A stretch of 64,000 bases of DNA from Brevibacillus sp. JNUCC-41 (lineage in GTDB: Bacteria; Bacillota; Bacilli; Bacillales; DSM-1321): positions 2,441,001-2,505,000 of the forward strand of contig NZ_CP062163.1 in assembly GCF_014844095.1 (NCBI RefSeq), read 5' to 3'. Shown here piece by piece: positions 1 through 7,738 of this stretch; the stretch's first letter is position 1, and every line of letters starts with the position of its first letter. Below the pieces are notes generated by a model. That model was not told where the DNA came from. It searched no databases and saw only the letters and a list, made by a program, of their open reading frames with translations. A program made the position numbers and the translations under genes.

Positions 1-131
1 AAGCAGAAAATTCACAAGTAAACCGCTGAAACTCACGAGTAAAAGCAGAAAATTCACGAGTAAACCGCTGAAACTCACGAGTAAAAGCAGAAAATTCACG
101 AGTAAACCGCTGAAACTCACAAGTAAAAGCG
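1..131. repeat. Tandem array of 42-bp dimeric repeats (right end of array)
   Basis: Three consecutive 42-bp dimers begin at 7, 49 and 91. Each dimer holds a unit with core AATTCACGAGTAAACCGCTG and a unit with core AAACTCACGAGTAAAAGCAG; in two units the core reads CACAAG instead of CACGAG. The array continues off the left edge, so its full length is unknown. It shares the core TCACGAGTAAA with the larger array at 51689-52122. It precedes motA by about 240 bp and I see no sign that it is coding. Confidence 0.9.
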
Positions 132-327
132 CATATTCCAGACGTTATGAGAAAAGTACGAACGGAACATGCTTGAAATTTCCATTCTCGAAAGAATATT
201 GTACCCGAACCATTGAAATGTGCTGTTGAATAAGCTCATGTAGGCGCCAAAGCTGGTAGCTTTTGTGATGATATATTGAAAATTGAATTCGAATAATAAA
301 ATAATCCTCACTTTTTTTGAACTTCAT

Positions 328-334
328 CCGATAT
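328..334 (+). promoter_or_regulatory. SigD-like -10 element before motA (tentative)
   Basis: CCGATAT matches the flagellar sigma factor SigD -10 (GCCGATAT), and motAB is SigD-controlled in B. subtilis. There is no TAAA box about 15 bp upstream. The element also abuts AAGGAGG (335-341), so transcripts would start inside or after that Shine-Dalgarno. Weak call. Confidence 0.25.
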
Positions 335-372
335 AAGGAGGAGATGAGACTTTAAATGAATGGGTGAGTATT

Positions 373-1164
373 ATGGATATAACATCAGTTTTGGGCGTAG
401 TTCTCGGTATTGTGGCCATCTTGGTCGGAATGGTGTTGAAAGGCGTTAGTGTAACGGCGTTGATTAACCCGGCAGCTATTTTGATCATTATTGTAGGGAC
501 GGTAGCTGCTGTCGTAACGGCTTTCCCTTTGTCGGAATTAAAAAGACTACCAAAAATATTCAAGATTTTATTCTTTGAACAAAAATTGACAAAGCCTGAA
601 GATTTAATAAAAACCTTTTCGGAATGGGCGGTCATTGCCAGGAAAGAAGGCTTATTGGCATTGGAAAGCATTTCGGATCAAGTGGATAATGCCTTTTTGA
701 AAAATGGCTTGAATCTTGCAGTCGAAGGTCAGAGTGCCGATTATATTCGTGATATTTTAGCGGAGGAAATAGACGCGATGGAAGAACGTCATTTAAGCGC
801 GGCAGCGATTTTCAGTCAAGCCGGTACATACGCACCGACTCTTGGCGTATTGGGAGCAGTAATAGGGCTGATTGCTGCATTGGGGAATATGGCTGACACG
901 GAGGCATTGGGACATGCCATATCAGCCGCTTTCGTCGCAACCTTGATGGGGATTTACACGGGGTATGTGTTATGGCATCCATTTGCCAATAAGCTCAAAC
1001 GGAAATCGCAGCAGGAAGTCCGAATCAAAGAAATGATGATCGAAGGTATTTTATCGATCATCGAAGGGGAAGCGCCAAGAACGATTGAACAGAAATTAAC
1101 ATCCTATTTGCCTGCTGGAGATCGTAAGAAGTGGTTGGAAGGCGATGTGAGAGAAGATGGCTAG
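373..1164 (+). CDS. motA: Flagellar motor stator protein MotA
   Basis: MotA is the four-helix stator subunit that, with MotB, couples ion flow to flagellar rotation. Hydrophobic segments lie near residues 5-22 and 30-50, with a second pair near 150-170 and 180-200. The cytoplasmic loop carries the conserved FSEWA and RKEGLLALE stretches, and TYAPTLGVLGAVIGLIAAL is the MotA signature in the third helix. Length (263 aa) is normal. The ATG at 373 aligns with the known MotA N-terminus (MD-TS) and has a short GGGTGA upstream; a GTG at 364, in frame and further from the strong AAGGAGG at 335, is the alternative. It overlaps motB by 8 bp, so the two are translationally coupled. It resembles B. subtilis MotA much more than the sodium-type MotP. 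Confidence 0.95.
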   Translation: MDITSVLGVVLGIVAILVGMVLKGVSVTALINPAAILIIIVGTVAAVVTAFPLSELKRLPKIFKILFFEQKLTKPEDLIKTFSEWAVIARKEGLLALESISDQVDNAFLKNGLNLAVEGQSADYIRDILAEEIDAMEERHLSAAAIFSQAGTYAPTLGVLGAVIGLIAALGNMADTEALGHAISAAFVATLMGIYTGYVLWHPFANKLKRKSQQEVRIKEMMIEGILSIIEGEAPRTIEQKLTSYLPAGDRKKWLEGDVREDG

Positions 1165-1912
1165 GCGCAAAAAGAAACAAAGGCATGAGGAGCATATCGA
1201 TGAATCATGGCTGGTTCCCTACGCCGATATCTTAACGTTGCTTCTCGCGCTCTTTATCGTCTTGTTCGCTTCAAGTTCGGTTGATGCAATAAGGTTCCAG
1301 CAATTGTCCAATGTATTTAATCAGGTTTTTACAAGCGGAACGGGTTTTATGGATTTCCCAAGTGATTCCCCCAGCAATGAGCCGACGTCACCAGAGCAGA
1401 GAACAGGTGCAGAAGAACTTGAGAAGCTTGGGAAAAACGAACAAGAAGAACTTATGGAGGTTCAGGAGCGTGTGAATGCCTACATAAAAAAGAATGATTT
1501 AACGGATAAATTGGGAACGAACCTTACTGATGAAGGAATGTTGATTTCAATTAGGGAAAACGTGCTGTTCGAATCGGGGGTGGCTGAGGTGAGACGTGAA
1601 AACCGAAAAATCGCTAAGGAAATCTCAGATTTATTGGTCATGGACTTACCCAGAAACATTATCGTAAGCGGGCATACCGATAATATTCCGATTAAAAATT
1701 ACCAATATGAATCTAACTGGGATTTGAGCGTAATGCGATCCGTGAATTTTATGAAACTTCTTCTAGAAAATAAAAAGTTGGATCCCGAAATGTTCAGTGC
1801 TAAAGGACATGGGGAATTCAAGCCGGTTGCTTCTAATGAAACGAAAAAAGGAAGGGCGAAAAACCGGAGGGTTGAAATTCTAATTGTTCCACGGACAGCG
1901 ATAAATGAGTGA
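1157..1912 (+). CDS. motB: Flagellar motor stator protein MotB
   Basis: MotB is the peptidoglycan-anchored partner of MotA. A basic N-terminus (residues 1-10) leads into a single membrane helix with VPYADILTLLLALFIVL, in which Asp24 is the conserved ion-carrying residue. A plug/linker follows, then an OmpA-like peptidoglycan-binding domain (about 130-245) with SGHTDN and NRRVE motifs. The helix sequence matches proton-type MotB rather than MotS, so H+ drive is likely (inference from family). Length 251 aa is normal. It overlaps motA by 8 bp and is followed immediately by a terminator, so motAB forms a two-gene operon. Confidence 0.95.
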   Translation: MARRKKKQRHEEHIDESWLVPYADILTLLLALFIVLFASSSVDAIRFQQLSNVFNQVFTSGTGFMDFPSDSPSNEPTSPEQRTGAEELEKLGKNEQEELMEVQERVNAYIKKNDLTDKLGTNLTDEGMLISIRENVLFESGVAEVRRENRKIAKEISDLLVMDLPRNIIVSGHTDNIPIKNYQYESNWDLSVMRSVNFMKLLLENKKLDPEMFSAKGHGEFKPVASNETKKGRAKNRRVEILIVPRTAINE

Positions 1913-1939
1913 AAACCTGTCAGGAATGGACGGGTTTTT
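1912..1939 (+). terminator. Intrinsic terminator of motAB
   Basis: AAAACCTGTC pairs with GACGGGTTTT (one G-T pair) around a 7-nt loop, followed by a T-rich run. It separates motAB from the ComFB-like gene. Confidence 0.8.
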
Positions 1940-1957
1940 CTTTTTGAAGGAGAATAT

Positions 1958-2233
1958 ATGGAAAGAGAATATAAGAATGTGATGGAAGAAATCGTTGTGA
2001 CATGGGTGCATGTATTAATGTCTGGTATGGAATACCAAACATTTTGTTCGTGCAGGAAATGTAAGAATGACATCATCACATTATCATTGAATAACCTGCC
2101 TAATTATTATGTAACCACGGAAGAAGGGCGGAAAAGGATATTTGGAAATTTGAATACAGAAGAAAACAGGAAATGGATCAATAAAAGAATCATCAATGCG
2201 ATACATGTAGTTGGCCAGTATCCTAAACATTGA
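1958..2233 (+). CDS. ComFB-like late competence family protein
   Basis: A 91-aa protein with the ComFB-family core: a cysteine cluster FCSCRKCKND near residues 29-39, then ITLSLNNLPNYYV near 41-53, the equivalent of the family's D-x-ALSLN-LPP-Y stretch. The cysteines are expected to bind a metal. ComFB of B. subtilis sits in the comF competence operon, but homologues elsewhere are stand-alone, and in cyanobacteria the ComFB domain has been described as a cyclic-di-GMP receptor. The gene has its own Shine-Dalgarno (GAAGGAG at 1947) just after the motB terminator, which hints at a motility or second-messenger role rather than DNA uptake. That link is inference. Confidence 0.75.
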   Translation: MEREYKNVMEEIVVTWVHVLMSGMEYQTFCSCRKCKNDIITLSLNNLPNYYVTTEEGRKRIFGNLNTEENRKWINKRIINAIHVVGQYPKH

Positions 2234-2240
2234 TCAAAAG

Positions 2241-2282
2241 GCTGCCATTACCTTTTTTTCGATATTAAAAAGGTGGACAGCG
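2241..2282 (+). terminator. Imperfect inverted repeat after the ComFB-like gene
   Basis: GCTGCC-ATTACCTTTTTT and AAAAAGGTGGACAGC form an imperfect hairpin just after the stop codon. It lacks a clean downstream T-run, so termination is uncertain. Confidence 0.35.
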
Positions 2283-2351
2283 ACGCCGAAGGGATGGCGG
2301 AAATATCTCGGAATATTACTCATAAACAAAAGGGAAAACCATTAATTATGT

Positions 2352-2377
2352 GTTTTATTTATGGTGTCAGAGGGAAC
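2352..2377 (+). promoter_or_regulatory. Candidate SigB promoter of yfkM
   Basis: GTTTTA, 14-bp spacer, GGGAAC. This fits the general-stress sigma-B consensus (GTTTAA, 12-15 bp, GGGTAT-like). The same layout occurs before the yfkI-like gene at 6293-6318, and both genes belong to the SigB regulon in B. subtilis. Confidence 0.6.
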
Positions 2378-2425
2378 ATAAATAAAGTACAAAGTAGGTT
2401 CATTCGATAAAAATTGAGGAGTTGA

Positions 2426-2947
2426 ATGATTATGGGTAAAAATATCGCATGTGTTGTAACGAATATGTTTGAGGACTCGGAGTATAGTGAACCGGCAAAA
2501 GCATTCGAGGAAGCAGGCCATACGGTAACGACGATTGAAATGGTAAAAGGGAAAACGGTTAAAGGGAAACAAGGGGAGGTAGAAGTAGAGATTGATGAAA
2601 GCATCGACTCGGTGAAACCGGAAAATTTTGATGCATTATTCATCCCCGGCGGTTTTTCCCCTGATCAACTGCGTGCTGACGAACGCTTCGTAACTTTCGC
2701 CAAATCGTTTATGGATGATAAAAAACCAGTATTTGCAATCTGTCATGGACCACAGTTGCTGATTACGGCCAAAACACTTGAAGGACGCCACGCAACAGGA
2801 TATACATCCATTAAAGTCGATATGGAGTATGCAGGTGCCACATATTTGGACAAAGAGGTTGTGGTTTGCGGCAACCAGCTTGTAACCAGCAGGACACCTG
2901 AAGACCTTCCGGCATTTAACCGGGAATCGCTCAATCTATTGAAATAA
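2426..2947 (+). CDS. yfkM: DJ-1/PfpI family general stress protein (YfkM-like)
   Basis: A 173-aa type 1 glutamine-amidotransferase-fold protein of the DJ-1/PfpI family. The nucleophile elbow AICHGPQLL (Cys near residue 110) and the upstream acidic residue in FEDSEYSEP (near 15-20) are present. The family includes deglycases, chaperones and intracellular peptidases; B. subtilis YfkM is general stress protein 18. The first ATG (2426) lies 5 nt after GAGGAG; the in-frame ATG at 2432 (MGKNIA) matches the usual family start and has about 10 nt spacing. A SigB-type promoter about 70 bp upstream supports stress induction. The gene is monocistronic and closed by a strong terminator. Confidence 0.9.
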   Translation: MIMGKNIACVVTNMFEDSEYSEPAKAFEEAGHTVTTIEMVKGKTVKGKQGEVEVEIDESIDSVKPENFDALFIPGGFSPDQLRADERFVTFAKSFMDDKKPVFAICHGPQLLITAKTLEGRHATGYTSIKVDMEYAGATYLDKEVVVCGNQLVTSRTPEDLPAFNRESLNLLK

Positions 2948-2950
2948 TGG

Positions 2951-2977
2951 AAAATCCCGGCATCTGCCGGGATTTTT
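2951..2977 (+). terminator. Intrinsic terminator of yfkM
   Basis: AAAATCCCGGCA and TGCCGGGATTTTT form a perfect 12-bp stem with a 2-nt nominal loop and T-run. Confidence 0.9.
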
Positions 2978-3053
2978 CAATTTAAAGGATTCATATACTT
3001 CAATCTTTGCAGTAAAATAAAAGGAGAGACGAATTAAAAAGGAAGTGTCACGA

Positions 3054-3800
3054 TTGATCGTATTAAAATCTGCACGTGAAATTCAAGCGATGCATGAATC
3101 GGGTAAAATTTTGGCAGCCTGTCATAGGGAGATTGCAAAGTTGATTGTTCCTGGGGTGACAACATGGGAAATTGAAGAATTTGTTGAAGGGTTCTTAAAA
3201 AAACATGGTGCGAAGCCGGAACAAAAAGGTTACAAAGGGTATGAGTATGCGACATGTGCTAGCATAAATGAAGAAATTTGTCATGGTTTCCCTCGTAAGA
3301 CCCCTTTGAAAAACGGGGATATCGTAACGATTGATATGGTCGTCAATTATAACGGGGCCCTGGCTGACTCTGCCTGGACGTATACGGTCGGTAAGGTTTC
3401 AAAGGAAACCGAACATTTAGTGAATGTGACCAAGGAATCTTTATATAAGGCGATTGAAGTATGTGTGGAAGGCAATCGGATTGGAGATATAGGTCATGCC
3501 ATACAATCTTATGTCGAAGCGGAAGGCTTCTCTGTCGTTCGTGATTTCATCGGACACGGGATAGGAAATGTCATTCATGAAGAGCCGCAGGTTCCGCATT
3601 ATGGACTGCCGAATAAAGGTCCGCGTCTTAAGGAAGGCATGGTATTCACCATCGAGCCAATGGTAAACGTAGGTACATATAAAGCAAGCCGGGATCCGAA
3701 TGGATGGACGGCATCCACTGCAGATGGGAAATACTCCGCTCAATATGAGCATACGATTGCCATTACGAAAAACGGTCCGCTTATTTTGACCGAACAATGA
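3054..3800 (+). CDS. map: Type I methionine aminopeptidase
   Basis: Removes the initiator methionine from nascent proteins; cytosolic, binds two metal ions. The pita-bread fold ligands are visible: TIDMVVNYNGALADSAW (two Asp near 95 and 106), IGHGIG (His), FTIEPMV (Glu) and YEHTIAI (final Glu). Length about 248 aa matches the stand-alone type I enzymes. I prefer the TTG at 3054 (MIVLKSAREI, the usual family N-terminus, with AAGGAAG at 3039-3045 about 8 nt before); the GTG at 3045 is in frame but too far from its own AAGGAG at 3021. It lies outside any ribosomal-protein operon, as does the second map gene (yflG/mapB) of B. subtilis, so another copy elsewhere is likely. Confidence 0.93.
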   Translation: MIVLKSAREIQAMHESGKILAACHREIAKLIVPGVTTWEIEEFVEGFLKKHGAKPEQKGYKGYEYATCASINEEICHGFPRKTPLKNGDIVTIDMVVNYNGALADSAWTYTVGKVSKETEHLVNVTKESLYKAIEVCVEGNRIGDIGHAIQSYVEAEGFSVVRDFIGHGIGNVIHEEPQVPHYGLPNKGPRLKEGMVFTIEPMVNVGTYKASRDPNGWTASTADGKYSAQYEHTIAITKNGPLILTEQ

Positions 3801-3804
3801 ACAT

Positions 3805-3837
3805 AAAAAAACAGCATCAATCATGATGCTGTTTTTT
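3805..3837. terminator. Bidirectional terminator between map and the DUF2164 gene
   Basis: AAAAAACAGCATCA and TGATGCTGTTTTTT form a perfect 14-bp stem with T-runs on both strands, between convergent genes. Confidence 0.9.
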
Positions 3838-3840
3838 CAT

Positions 3841-4083
3841 TTAATCAATAGGACGTTCCAATGAATACAAATCATCTTCAATATTTCCTAATCTGTCCTC
3901 AATGACTTTTTGAGCATCTTTAATACCTTCATTATAAATAAAAGGAGCAATATTTTCGAAAATGAACTGCAAATGATTTTCAGCTGCGATTTCACCGATT
4001 TCCTTGCCATGTTCCTGATACACATATTCTTGGATGCTTTCGATCATTTTGCGGCGTTTTTCTATGGGAAATTGTATGAACAT
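3841..4083 (-). CDS. DUF2164 family protein
   Basis: An 80-aa cytosolic protein matching DUF2164: IEKRRKMIESIQEYVYQEH near the start, then IGEIAAENHLQFIFENIAPFIYN and a C-terminal RLGNIEDDLYSLER. The function of the family is unknown. The start is fixed by AAGGAGG placed 6 nt before ATG at 4083; the open frame reaches further upstream into mobB, but that part lacks a ribosome site. It lies directly downstream of moeA-mobB on the same strand (12 bp gap), so it is probably the third gene of that operon. Confidence 0.85.
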   Translation of the reverse strand: MFIQFPIEKRRKMIESIQEYVYQEHGKEIGEIAAENHLQFIFENIAPFIYNEGIKDAQKVIEDRLGNIEDDLYSLERPID

Positions 4084-4094
4084 TGTGCCCTCCT

Positions 4095-4616
4095 TCATAT
4101 TTGTTCTAAAAACCATGTAATGAATTGATCCGAATCCAAAGGGAAGACGGGTACTGAAGCATGATTCCTTGTTCGTTCCAGACATTCGGGCCAAGCCACA
4201 GCTGCTTTGACATTAGTAAGCCGTTCCAATAACAGGAGGTCACTTTCTTCTTTTATTAAAATGACCTTAGGAAAGCCCTCTTGCTTATAACCTTCAATTA
4301 AAATCACATCAGGGAGAAATAGGCACAGTAATTGAACGAGCTCAGTGATAGGGGCTTTACCCTTGAAATTGCCGAGCAGCTCGATTGTGCCATCTCCTTC
4401 AACAAGTGATGCGGCCGCGCCTGCATGAAAGTGTTTATTAGAATCCTTCGTGCCTGTTACATCTGGTTTTCCGCCATGTCCATGATGTTTTAAAACGGCT
4501 GTCTCTAATTTTGCTTCGCGAAGCTGTTTGATTATATTCGTTATGAAGATCGTTTTTCCTCTATTTTGGTAGCCAACAACCTGAAAAATAAAGGGCTTTA
4601 CCAAGGCCATTGGCAT
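4095..4616 (-). CDS. mobB: Molybdopterin-guanine dinucleotide biosynthesis adaptor MobB
   Basis: A 173-aa P-loop GTPase-like protein that helps attach GMP to molybdopterin. The Walker A motif GYQNRGKTIFI is at residues 15-25, HHGHGG follows near 44-49, and the Walker B-like DVILIEGYKQEGFPK lies near 103-117. The start overlaps the end of moeA by 19 bp (ATG at 4616; a second ATG at 4610), indicating coupling. MobB enhances MobA-type activity; MobA is not in this window. The gene implies that the cell makes molybdoenzymes. Confidence 0.93.
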   Translation of the reverse strand: MPMALVKPFIFQVVGYQNRGKTIFITNIIKQLREAKLETAVLKHHGHGGKPDVTGTKDSNKHFHAGAAASLVEGDGTIELLGNFKGKAPITELVQLLCLFLPDVILIEGYKQEGFPKVILIKEESDLLLLERLTNVKAAVAWPECLERTRNHASVPVFPLDSDQFITWFLEQI

Positions 4617-5863
4617 CCTTCTTGGTCATCGAGAAGCAGGATGTCCACAAAATCTCCAGTTTGGAAACCACGTGTCCCCCCAGGTAAGATTGTCAGTGAA
4701 TTGGCACCTGCCAAGCTTGTAGTAATATTGGATTTATCCACACCGCTAGGAGTTACCTTCAACTGGCCGGATTCGTAAAATAATCGGGTCCGAAGCAGAC
4801 GTGAGAATGGATTGGGTTTTAAGAAGTCTTCTGCCAATTGTGCCGTCTCTTTTCGTAAATGCGGATGCTCCGAAAACAGCATGGTGCGTATGATCGGTCT
4901 TACAAATAGTTCAAAGCCGACATAACTGGCGGATGGATTGCCGGATAAACCGAATAAAAATTTGTTATTATATACGGCTACGGTCGTCACGCTGCCGGGG
5001 CGCATGGCCACTTTGTTGAATAAGACATCAGCGCCAATTTTTTGATAAATATCCGGGAGAAGATCAAAATCACCGACAGAAACTCCTCCTGTCGTAATGA
5101 GCAGATCCACTTCCTCCAAGGCAGTGGAAATGGCTTCGTAGCTTAATTCGAATTCGTCCTTAAGCTTTCCATAGAAACGGACTTCTCCTCCTGCCCTTCG
5201 AATTTGAGCGGAGATGGCATGTGAATTGCTGTTGCGAATTTTGCCGGGCTGCAACGGTTCATTAACATCAAGAAGTTCAGACCCCGTAGCGAATAATCCA
5301 ACGACAGGCTTAGTGGCAACTGGCACTTCGGCATAACCGAATGTTGCGAGCAAGCCGATGATCCCTGGATTGATCGCTGTTCCTTTTTTCACAAGAACAT
5401 CGCCTTTCTTTGCATCCTCACCTTGAAAAGAAACGTTTTCGCCTTCCTTAAGAGAGCGTTTAAATGATATGTACTTCTTTCCTTCCTTTTCGAGTTCCTT
5501 CGTAAGCTCGAGCATGATTATGGCATCACACTCAGCTGGCATCTGAGCACCAGTCATGATTCTTGCCGCTTGATTTTTTTGAACAGGAATTTTCGATACC
5601 ATACCCGCAGCCAACTCTTCAACCACTTCGAACTCGAGAGGGGTATTTATGGAACCTTCTGCCGTATCCTTGGACCTAAGGGCGAATCCATCATATGGTG
5701 AGCGGTTAAAATGCGGAACATCATTTGTAGCTACAATATCTTGAGCCAAAAAACGGTCGTGGCTTTCCTCAAGGGGGATCAGTTCCGTATGTCCTGTTAA
5801 TTTATGCTTCATCACTTTTTCCACTGCTTCTGCAATACTGATGGGCGTTCTTCTTTCTACCAT
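4598..5863 (-). CDS. moeA: Molybdopterin molybdenumtransferase MoeA
   Basis: Inserts molybdate into adenylylated molybdopterin. The 421-aa length and domain order are typical: N-terminal MoeA domain with HFNRSPYDGFALR (near residue 53), RIMTGAQMPAECDAI (near 104), and the MoCF-biosynthesis domain with GLFATGSELLD and TTGGVSVGDFD (about 180-270). The conserved LSGNPSASYVGFE follows near 315, then the C-terminal beta domain. It is the first gene of a minus-strand operon with mobB and the DUF2164 gene. A cluster of T residues precedes the start, but no clear promoter is visible. Confidence 0.95.
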   Translation of the reverse strand: MVERRTPISIAEAVEKVMKHKLTGHTELIPLEESHDRFLAQDIVATNDVPHFNRSPYDGFALRSKDTAEGSINTPLEFEVVEELAAGMVSKIPVQKNQAARIMTGAQMPAECDAIIMLELTKELEKEGKKYISFKRSLKEGENVSFQGEDAKKGDVLVKKGTAINPGIIGLLATFGYAEVPVATKPVVGLFATGSELLDVNEPLQPGKIRNSNSHAISAQIRRAGGEVRFYGKLKDEFELSYEAISTALEEVDLLITTGGVSVGDFDLLPDIYQKIGADVLFNKVAMRPGSVTTVAVYNNKFLFGLSGNPSASYVGFELFVRPIIRTMLFSEHPHLRKETAQLAEDFLKPNPFSRLLRTRLFYESGQLKVTPSGVDKSNITTSLAGANSLTILPGGTRGFQTGDFVDILLLDDQEGCQWPW

Positions 5864-5929
5864 GCTTACAACTCCTGTCGGTTTTCAAATTCTATATCAA
5901 ATGTAGCAGAATTTTTTTAAAAATGAAAA

Positions 5930-5955
5930 AAATCCTCACCGGAATGGGAGGATTT
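5930..5955 (-). terminator. Intrinsic terminator of yfkK
   Basis: AAATCCTC and GAGGATTT arms, with inner CC/GG pairing and a T-run on the minus strand. Confidence 0.75.
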
Positions 5956-5960
5956 GAATG

Positions 5961-6185
5961 TTACTTATTACGCAGTCTTCCAAGTTCTTCAGCGATAGCT
6001 TCCATTTCACGGACACTGAAATTCGTTTTTTTCATCACCATTGTATAAATATCGTGCAGTTCTTCGTACATCTCGATATCAAAATGGGTCGATTTGATTG
6101 CACCGAAGTTCATAACTTTTAATTTATCCTTGATTGCTTCAATCATAAACTCTACACTTTCGGCTGTGTTTTGCGTTAAATCCAT
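5961..6185 (-). CDS. yfkK: UPF0435 / DUF1128 family protein (YfkK-like)
   Basis: A 74-aa soluble protein matching UPF0435 (B. subtilis YfkK, about 71 aa): ENIEFMIE-like start (here ESVEFMIEAIKDKL), HFD-MYEELHDIYTMV in the middle and a C-terminal AEELGRLRNK. Function unknown. I favour ATG at 6185 (MDLTQN) because AAAGG lies 9 nt upstream; ATG at 6194 has no usable spacing. It keeps the B. subtilis order yfkM, yfkK, yfkI, yfkH. Confidence 0.87.
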   Translation of the reverse strand: MDLTQNTAESVEFMIEAIKDKLKVMNFGAIKSTHFDIEMYEELHDIYTMVMKKTNFSVREMEAIAEELGRLRNK

Positions 6186-6292
6186 TTCCTTCATCCTTTC
6201 ATACGTTCCTAAATATTTTCATCTTTGCATGATTACCTTGAGAAGTCAATGAATATTCGGGTGGGAAACGCGATATACTTGGTCATCTCCAC

Positions 6293-6318
6293 GTTTTAAA
6301 GTGAGAGAGTTTGGGAAA
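6293..6318 (+). promoter_or_regulatory. Candidate SigB promoter of yfkI-yfkH
   Basis: GTTTTA, 14-bp spacer, GGGAAA, about 85 bp before the yfkI-like gene. Architecture is identical to the site before yfkM. A separate TATAAT at about 6347 could be a vegetative -10, but no good -35 accompanies it. Confidence 0.55.
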
Positions 6319-6403
6319 AGATAGGAAAAAAAATATTTAAACATTGTATAATGGAGATAGCTACTATTATACATCAACTAATATATGACGAGGAGGAGAA
6401 TAT

Positions 6404-6796
6404 ATGAGCAACATTCGTGAAGAATATAAGTGTGCCAAGAAAAGCAAATTTATGCAAGCGGTCTTTATTGGGGCGTTGGCTGGGGCAGCGATAAGCCTTT
6501 TTGATAAGGATACGCGTTATTCTGTATTGGAAAACAGTAAAAGCTGCATGGGTAATATGAAAGAATTCATAAAGAATCCCAATGGGGTGCTTACACAAGT
6601 ACGTGAAACATCATCTAAGGTCCGTTCCACTGTTGAAAAAATTTCCGATGATGTCTCCTTCATTTCCCAAAAGGTGGAGGAAATGAAAGATATTCCTTCG
6701 CAAGTTGCCCAAGTGGTGATGGAGACGAAGGAAGTTTTTGCTGCAGAGGAAGAAGAGCCAACTTCAAGTCACCATGAACGGATTTCCTTAAATTAA
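6404..6796 (+). CDS. YtxH-domain general stress protein (YfkI-like)
   Basis: A 130-aa protein with a short basic N-terminus, one membrane segment FMQAVFIGALAGAAISLF (about 16-33) and a hydrophilic, probably helical tail containing VRSTVEKISDDVSFISQKVEEM. This is the YtxH-domain layout found in general-stress proteins. Its place just before yfkH matches YfkI of B. subtilis, where yfkJ-yfkI-yfkH is a SigB operon; yfkJ (a phosphatase) is absent here. Likely an envelope-associated stress protein; the exact role is unknown. Start ATG follows GAGGAGGAG. Confidence 0.78.
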   Translation: MSNIREEYKCAKKSKFMQAVFIGALAGAAISLFDKDTRYSVLENSKSCMGNMKEFIKNPNGVLTQVRETSSKVRSTVEKISDDVSFISQKVEEMKDIPSQVAQVVMETKEVFAAEEEEPTSSHHERISLN

Positions 6797-6812
6797 AAAA
6801 TGGGGTGGAGGT

Positions 6813-7652
6813 ATGGCCAATAAAAAAGAATGGCTGAAAAGCTCATTCTTCAAGGCTTTCATAAAACGGTTGCAGGTCGATGATGTGTCTGGTCTTGCCG
6901 CACAACTGTCTTATTTCTTTTTACTTTCCCTGTTTCCATTACTTATTTTTTTATTCACTTTATTGGCCTATCTGCCATTTTCCCAAGAAGATATATTAAA
7001 TACTGTCCGTACATATGCGCCTGACGATTCGATGAGAATTATTGAGGCTAACCTATCGGAAGTGATGGAAGCGAATGGGACTTTATTGTCGTTTGGTGTC
7101 ATCGGAACGATATGGTCGGCATCGAATGGGATGAATGCAATCATTAAAGCTTTTAACCATGCATATGGTGTAAAAGAAAGTCGAACTTTCTTTATTTCCC
7201 GGGGAATGTCGATTCTTCTCACTTTAGCGATGATTTTTGTTTTTATTGTCGTTTTATTGCTGCCGGTATTCGGAAAACAAATCGGAGTGTTTTTATTTGC
7301 CGAAATTGGACAATCAGATGAATTTCTTACGATTTGGAACCAACTTCGCTGGGTGATCAGTACGCTTGTATTTTTAATTGTGTTCACCATCCTTTATTGG
7401 ATTGCGCCGAACATAAAGCTGAAGTGCATAACCGTACTGCCTGGTGCTATCTTTGCAACGGCAGGATGGAGTCTCGCTTCCTTTTTGTTTTCATTTTATG
7501 TGGAGAACTTCGCTAATTATTCAGCAACATATGGAAGTCTTGGAGGAATCATCGTATTAATGGTCTGGTTTTATTTGTCTGGGCTCATAATCATAATGGG
7601 TGGGGAAATAAATGCGCTCATTAGTGAAAAGAAAAAACCGGAATGTGGATGA
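6813..7652 (+). CDS. yfkH: YihY/BrkB family membrane protein (YfkH)
   Basis: A 279-aa polytopic protein of the YihY/virulence factor BrkB family (once misnamed ribonuclease BN). Six hydrophobic segments can be read at roughly 30-55, 92-110, 130-155, 180-200, 213-235 and 245-268. Family marks include LAAQLSYFFLLSLFPLLIF near the first helix and YGSLGGIIVLMVWFYLSG near the last. Function is not established; roles in envelope stress or transport have been proposed for relatives. The GGGGTGGAGG ribosome site and 16-bp gap after the YtxH gene suggest co-transcription from the SigB promoter. Confidence 0.9.
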   Translation: MANKKEWLKSSFFKAFIKRLQVDDVSGLAAQLSYFFLLSLFPLLIFLFTLLAYLPFSQEDILNTVRTYAPDDSMRIIEANLSEVMEANGTLLSFGVIGTIWSASNGMNAIIKAFNHAYGVKESRTFFISRGMSILLTLAMIFVFIVVLLLPVFGKQIGVFLFAEIGQSDEFLTIWNQLRWVISTLVFLIVFTILYWIAPNIKLKCITVLPGAIFATAGWSLASFLFSFYVENFANYSATYGSLGGIIVLMVWFYLSGLIIIMGGEINALISEKKKPECG

Positions 7653-7738
7653 TCTTCCTGGAGTTTCCGTAATAGCGGATTAACATGCTGCGGATACTAT
7701 TCATGAAATGACAACTTTAGAAGAGGAGGAGTTCTTTA

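Noticed and set aside
117..327. Minus-strand frames before motA
   Set aside because: Overlapping in two frames, no ribosome site, composition of translated AT-rich DNA and repeat.
4084..4194. Upstream extension of the DUF2164 frame
   Set aside because: It overlaps mobB in another frame and lacks a ribosome site; DUF2164 starts after ATG 4083.
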